A stretch of DNA of 6,813 nt from Methanomicrobiales archaeon (lineage in GTDB: Archaea > Halobacteriota > Methanomicrobia > Methanomicrobiales > JACTUA01). Shown here in pieces: positions 5,934-6,813 of the stretch. The notes beneath the pieces were generated by a model. The model was given only the letters and a program-made list of their open reading frames with translations, searched no databases and was not told the origin of the DNA. The translations under genes and the position numbers were made by a program. The stretch covers positions 1 to 6,813 of the forward strand of contig JAJRCL010000167.1 in NCBI GenBank assembly GCA_028679035.1, written 5' to 3'. Positions within the stretch are counted from its first letter, which is position 1. Each line of letters starts with the position of its first letter.

Positions 5934-5970
5934 TTCCTGAACAACCCGTCTGCCACAGATAATTCAGGAA
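5934..5970. repeat. Inverted repeat, 8-bp arms
   Basis: TTCCTGAA at 5934-5941 and TTCAGGAA at 5963-5970 are exact reverse complements separated by 21 bases. They lie in the 156-base gap (5896-6051) between the ARM-like and M23-like genes, about 40-75 nt upstream of the latter's TATA-like sequence. There is no T-tract after it, so an operator is as plausible as a terminator. Confidence 0.4.
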
Positions 5971-6003
5971 GAACAATCCGGACTATGATGGGCGATCGAT
6001 AGT

Positions 6004-6009
6004 CATATC
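6004..6009 (+). promoter_or_regulatory. TATA-like box of M23-like gene
   Basis: CATATC within GTCATATCTT is centred about 28 nt before an ATG at 6035 and about 46 nt before the GTG at 6052. It is weaker than the other boxes in the window but is the only candidate in the gap. Confidence 0.35.
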
Positions 6010-6034
6010 TTCCCCGCCCAACATTTTTCTTTTC

Positions 6035-6055
6035 ATGGAAGGGGGAGCCGGGTGA
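6035..6055 (+). other. Six-codon upstream ORF overlapping M23-like start
   Basis: ATG GAA GGG GGA GCC GGG TGA encodes MEGGAG. Its ATG falls where transcription is expected to begin from the TATA-like box at 6004-6009, and its stop overlaps the GTG start of the next gene as GTGA. The same bases contain GGGGGAG, which could act as a Shine-Dalgarno site. It could be a leaderless leader peptide coupled to the gene, or chance. Confidence 0.35.
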
Positions 6056-6591
6056 AACGCACATGGCCGCTATCAGATATCCCGAAACCGGCTCTTCCGA
6101 AAAAAGGTGAACCGGGATCGTTTTGGGAAGACCGTGGTGACCGCCGTCATTGCGGGGTTGATCTCCATGCACCCGAAGGCTCCCGGGCAGTTGCATGCGA
6201 GGATGCGGTGGTTATACGCGTCGGGACCTTTACCTCGCCCACGGTAACGAGCTACTGGAATACAACCCTGTTTGTTGATCTCCGTCTCGGAGACGGACTC
6301 ATCTGCCGGTACGCAGAGCTGGGCGAGGTATCCGTCACCATATGGGAACACGTCCGCCGTGGTCACCTGGTTGGAGGAGTTGGGACGGTCCTGATCGCGT
6401 CAGAAATTACCGAGCAGTCCCCCGGTTACGTCCGGACCCTGAAAGAACACGATACGTTAAGTATGCTCCATTTCGAACTCTGGCGTTCGGTTCCGACGGC
6501 TGATGCACGGTACCGCGGAGGCAACTGGTTCGCTAATGATGCACCCGCAGATCTTCTGGACCCTACCTGGTACCTCCAGGGGATCCTGTGA
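6052..6591 (+). CDS. degenerate LytM/M23-fold protein
   Basis: 179 residues with GTG start, preceded by GGGGGAG 5-6 nt upstream. The core matches the LytM/M23 metallopeptidase domain: H33-C-G-V-D37 (the HxxxD zinc motif) with DLHAPEG, then AVVIRVG, LFVDLRLGDG, RYAELG (86-91), a region like V..G..VGGVG (101-111), and MLHFELW (138-144). The zinc ligands H33, D37 and H140 are kept. The two histidines that activate the water in active enzymes, in YxHL and in HxH, are Glu89 and Met138. The protein therefore probably binds zinc without peptidase activity, or uses different chemistry. No signal peptide or membrane segment is visible, so it may be cytoplasmic, unusual for this fold; Methanomicrobiales lack murein. 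It ends before a T6 tract. Confidence 0.8.
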   Translation: MKRTWPLSDIPKPALPKKGEPGSFWEDRGDRRHCGVDLHAPEGSRAVACEDAVVIRVGTFTSPTVTSYWNTTLFVDLRLGDGLICRYAELGEVSVTIWEHVRRGHLVGGVGTVLIASEITEQSPGYVRTLKEHDTLSMLHFELWRSVPTADARYRGGNWFANDAPADLLDPTWYLQGIL

Positions 6592-6598
6592 TAATCGG

Positions 6599-6604
6599 TT
6601 TTTT
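6599..6604 (+). terminator. T6 terminator after M23-like gene
   Basis: Six consecutive T begin 7 nt after the TGA of the M23-like gene, a compact archaeal terminator that separates it from the ABC transporter gene. Confidence 0.5.
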
Positions 6605-6617
6605 AGTGCATCGTCAG

Positions 6618-6633
6618 GACGTTTTCAAACGTC
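6618..6633. repeat. Operator-like inverted repeat upstream of ABC gene
   Basis: GACGTTT-TC-AAACGTC has perfect 7-bp arms and a 2-bp centre, 13 bases upstream of the TATA box at 6647. A related half-site TTCAAAACGT lies at 6655-6664 overlapping and following the box. The layout suits a dimeric transcription factor controlling the downstream gene. Confidence 0.5.
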
Positions 6634-6646
6634 GATCCTTCCGCAC

Positions 6647-6656
6647 CTATAATATT
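6647..6656 (+). promoter_or_regulatory. TATA box of ABC transporter gene
   Basis: CCTATAATATTC-type box (core CTATAATATT) centred about 49 nt before ATG 6700. Initiation is expected near 6677, giving a leader of about 22 nt that contains the ribosome site GAGGGA. Confidence 0.6.
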
Positions 6657-6687
6657 CAAAACGTGCATTCCTACATACCGAAGAAGA

Positions 6688-6693
6688 AGAGGG
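6688..6693 (+). promoter_or_regulatory. Shine-Dalgarno site of ABC transporter gene
   Basis: GAGGGA within AAGAAGAAGAGGGAA ends 6 nt before ATG 6700, fixing the start of the truncated ABC gene. Confidence 0.6.
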
Positions 6694-6699
6694 AACACT

Positions 6700-6813
6700 A
6701 TGGAAGGCGCACCGCGATCGGGGAATGCCATCGTCGTTGAGCAGCTTACGCGAAAATTTGCCGATCTCGTTGCTGTTGATCAGGTTTCCTTTACCGTACC
6801 GACCGGAGAACTC
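6700..6813 (+). CDS. ABC transporter ATP-binding protein, N-terminal fragment
   Basis: Only the first 38 residues are in the window. The segment IVVEQLTRKFADLVAVDQVS followed by FTVPTGEL is the usual N-terminal beta-strand region of an ABC ATPase, with the aromatic A-loop position in KFADLVAVD and the run-up to Walker A, which lies beyond the edge. The pattern LTRKF..LVAVD.VSF.V..GE is commonest in ABC-2 type (DrrA/CcmA-like) export ATPases, whose permease gene usually follows directly. The transported substrate cannot be inferred. The gene has its own TATA box, ribosome site and an operator-like inverted repeat, so it probably begins a new, regulated operon. Confidence 0.85.
   Translation, partial: MEGAPRSGNAIVVEQLTRKFADLVAVDQVSFTVPTGEL

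Overview
The window reads as chromosomal DNA of a methanogenic archaeon, most likely of the order Methanomicrobiales (Methanoregula/Methanosphaerula-like; this is inference, not a match I could run). The evidence is archaeal TATA-box promoters, several genes with the start codon about 25-30 nt after the TATA box (leaderless or nearly so), oligo-T terminators, a C-terminal PGF-CTERM (archaeosortase) sorting signal, an archaeal-style lipoprotein, and a small CxxC-x17-CxxC zinc-ribbon protein. I see no mobile element, CRISPR array, tRNA or rRNA.

Layout. 1-408 (+) is the 3' part of a surface protein: a beta-rich domain with superoxide-reductase-like landmarks, a Thr-rich linker and a PGF-CTERM tail. 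559-1011 (+) is an AhpD/carboxymuconolactone decarboxylase family protein. 1075-2910 (+) is a full-length glutamine-hydrolysing asparagine synthetase. 2984-3370 (+) is a small lipoprotein with an FxLYD-like domain. 3466-4311 (+) is an aldo/keto reductase. Then come two minus-strand genes: 4462-4638, a 58-residue zinc-ribbon protein, and 4813-5412, a HEAT-repeat protein. The HEAT gene is divergent from 5518-5895 (+), a small ARM/HEAT-like protein, and both seem to use one A/T-rich TATA region. 6052-6591 (+) is a LytM/M23-fold protein that keeps the zinc ligands but lacks the catalytic histidines. 6700-6813 (+) is the start of an ABC transporter ATPase, cut by the window edge.

Most genes look like single transcription units, each with its own TATA box and often a T-tract behind it, so this is not one operon. 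No shared pathway is evident. A loose redox theme (SOR-like domain, AhpD-like protein, aldo/keto reductase) is only suggestive. The points most worth a second look are the SOR-like surface protein with an altered ligand motif, the apparently catalytically dead M23 domain with a tiny leaderless upstream ORF overlapping its start, the shared TATA between two helical-repeat genes, and repeat elements beside the promoters of the zinc-ribbon and ABC genes. There is no gene-free stretch longer than about 170 bases.
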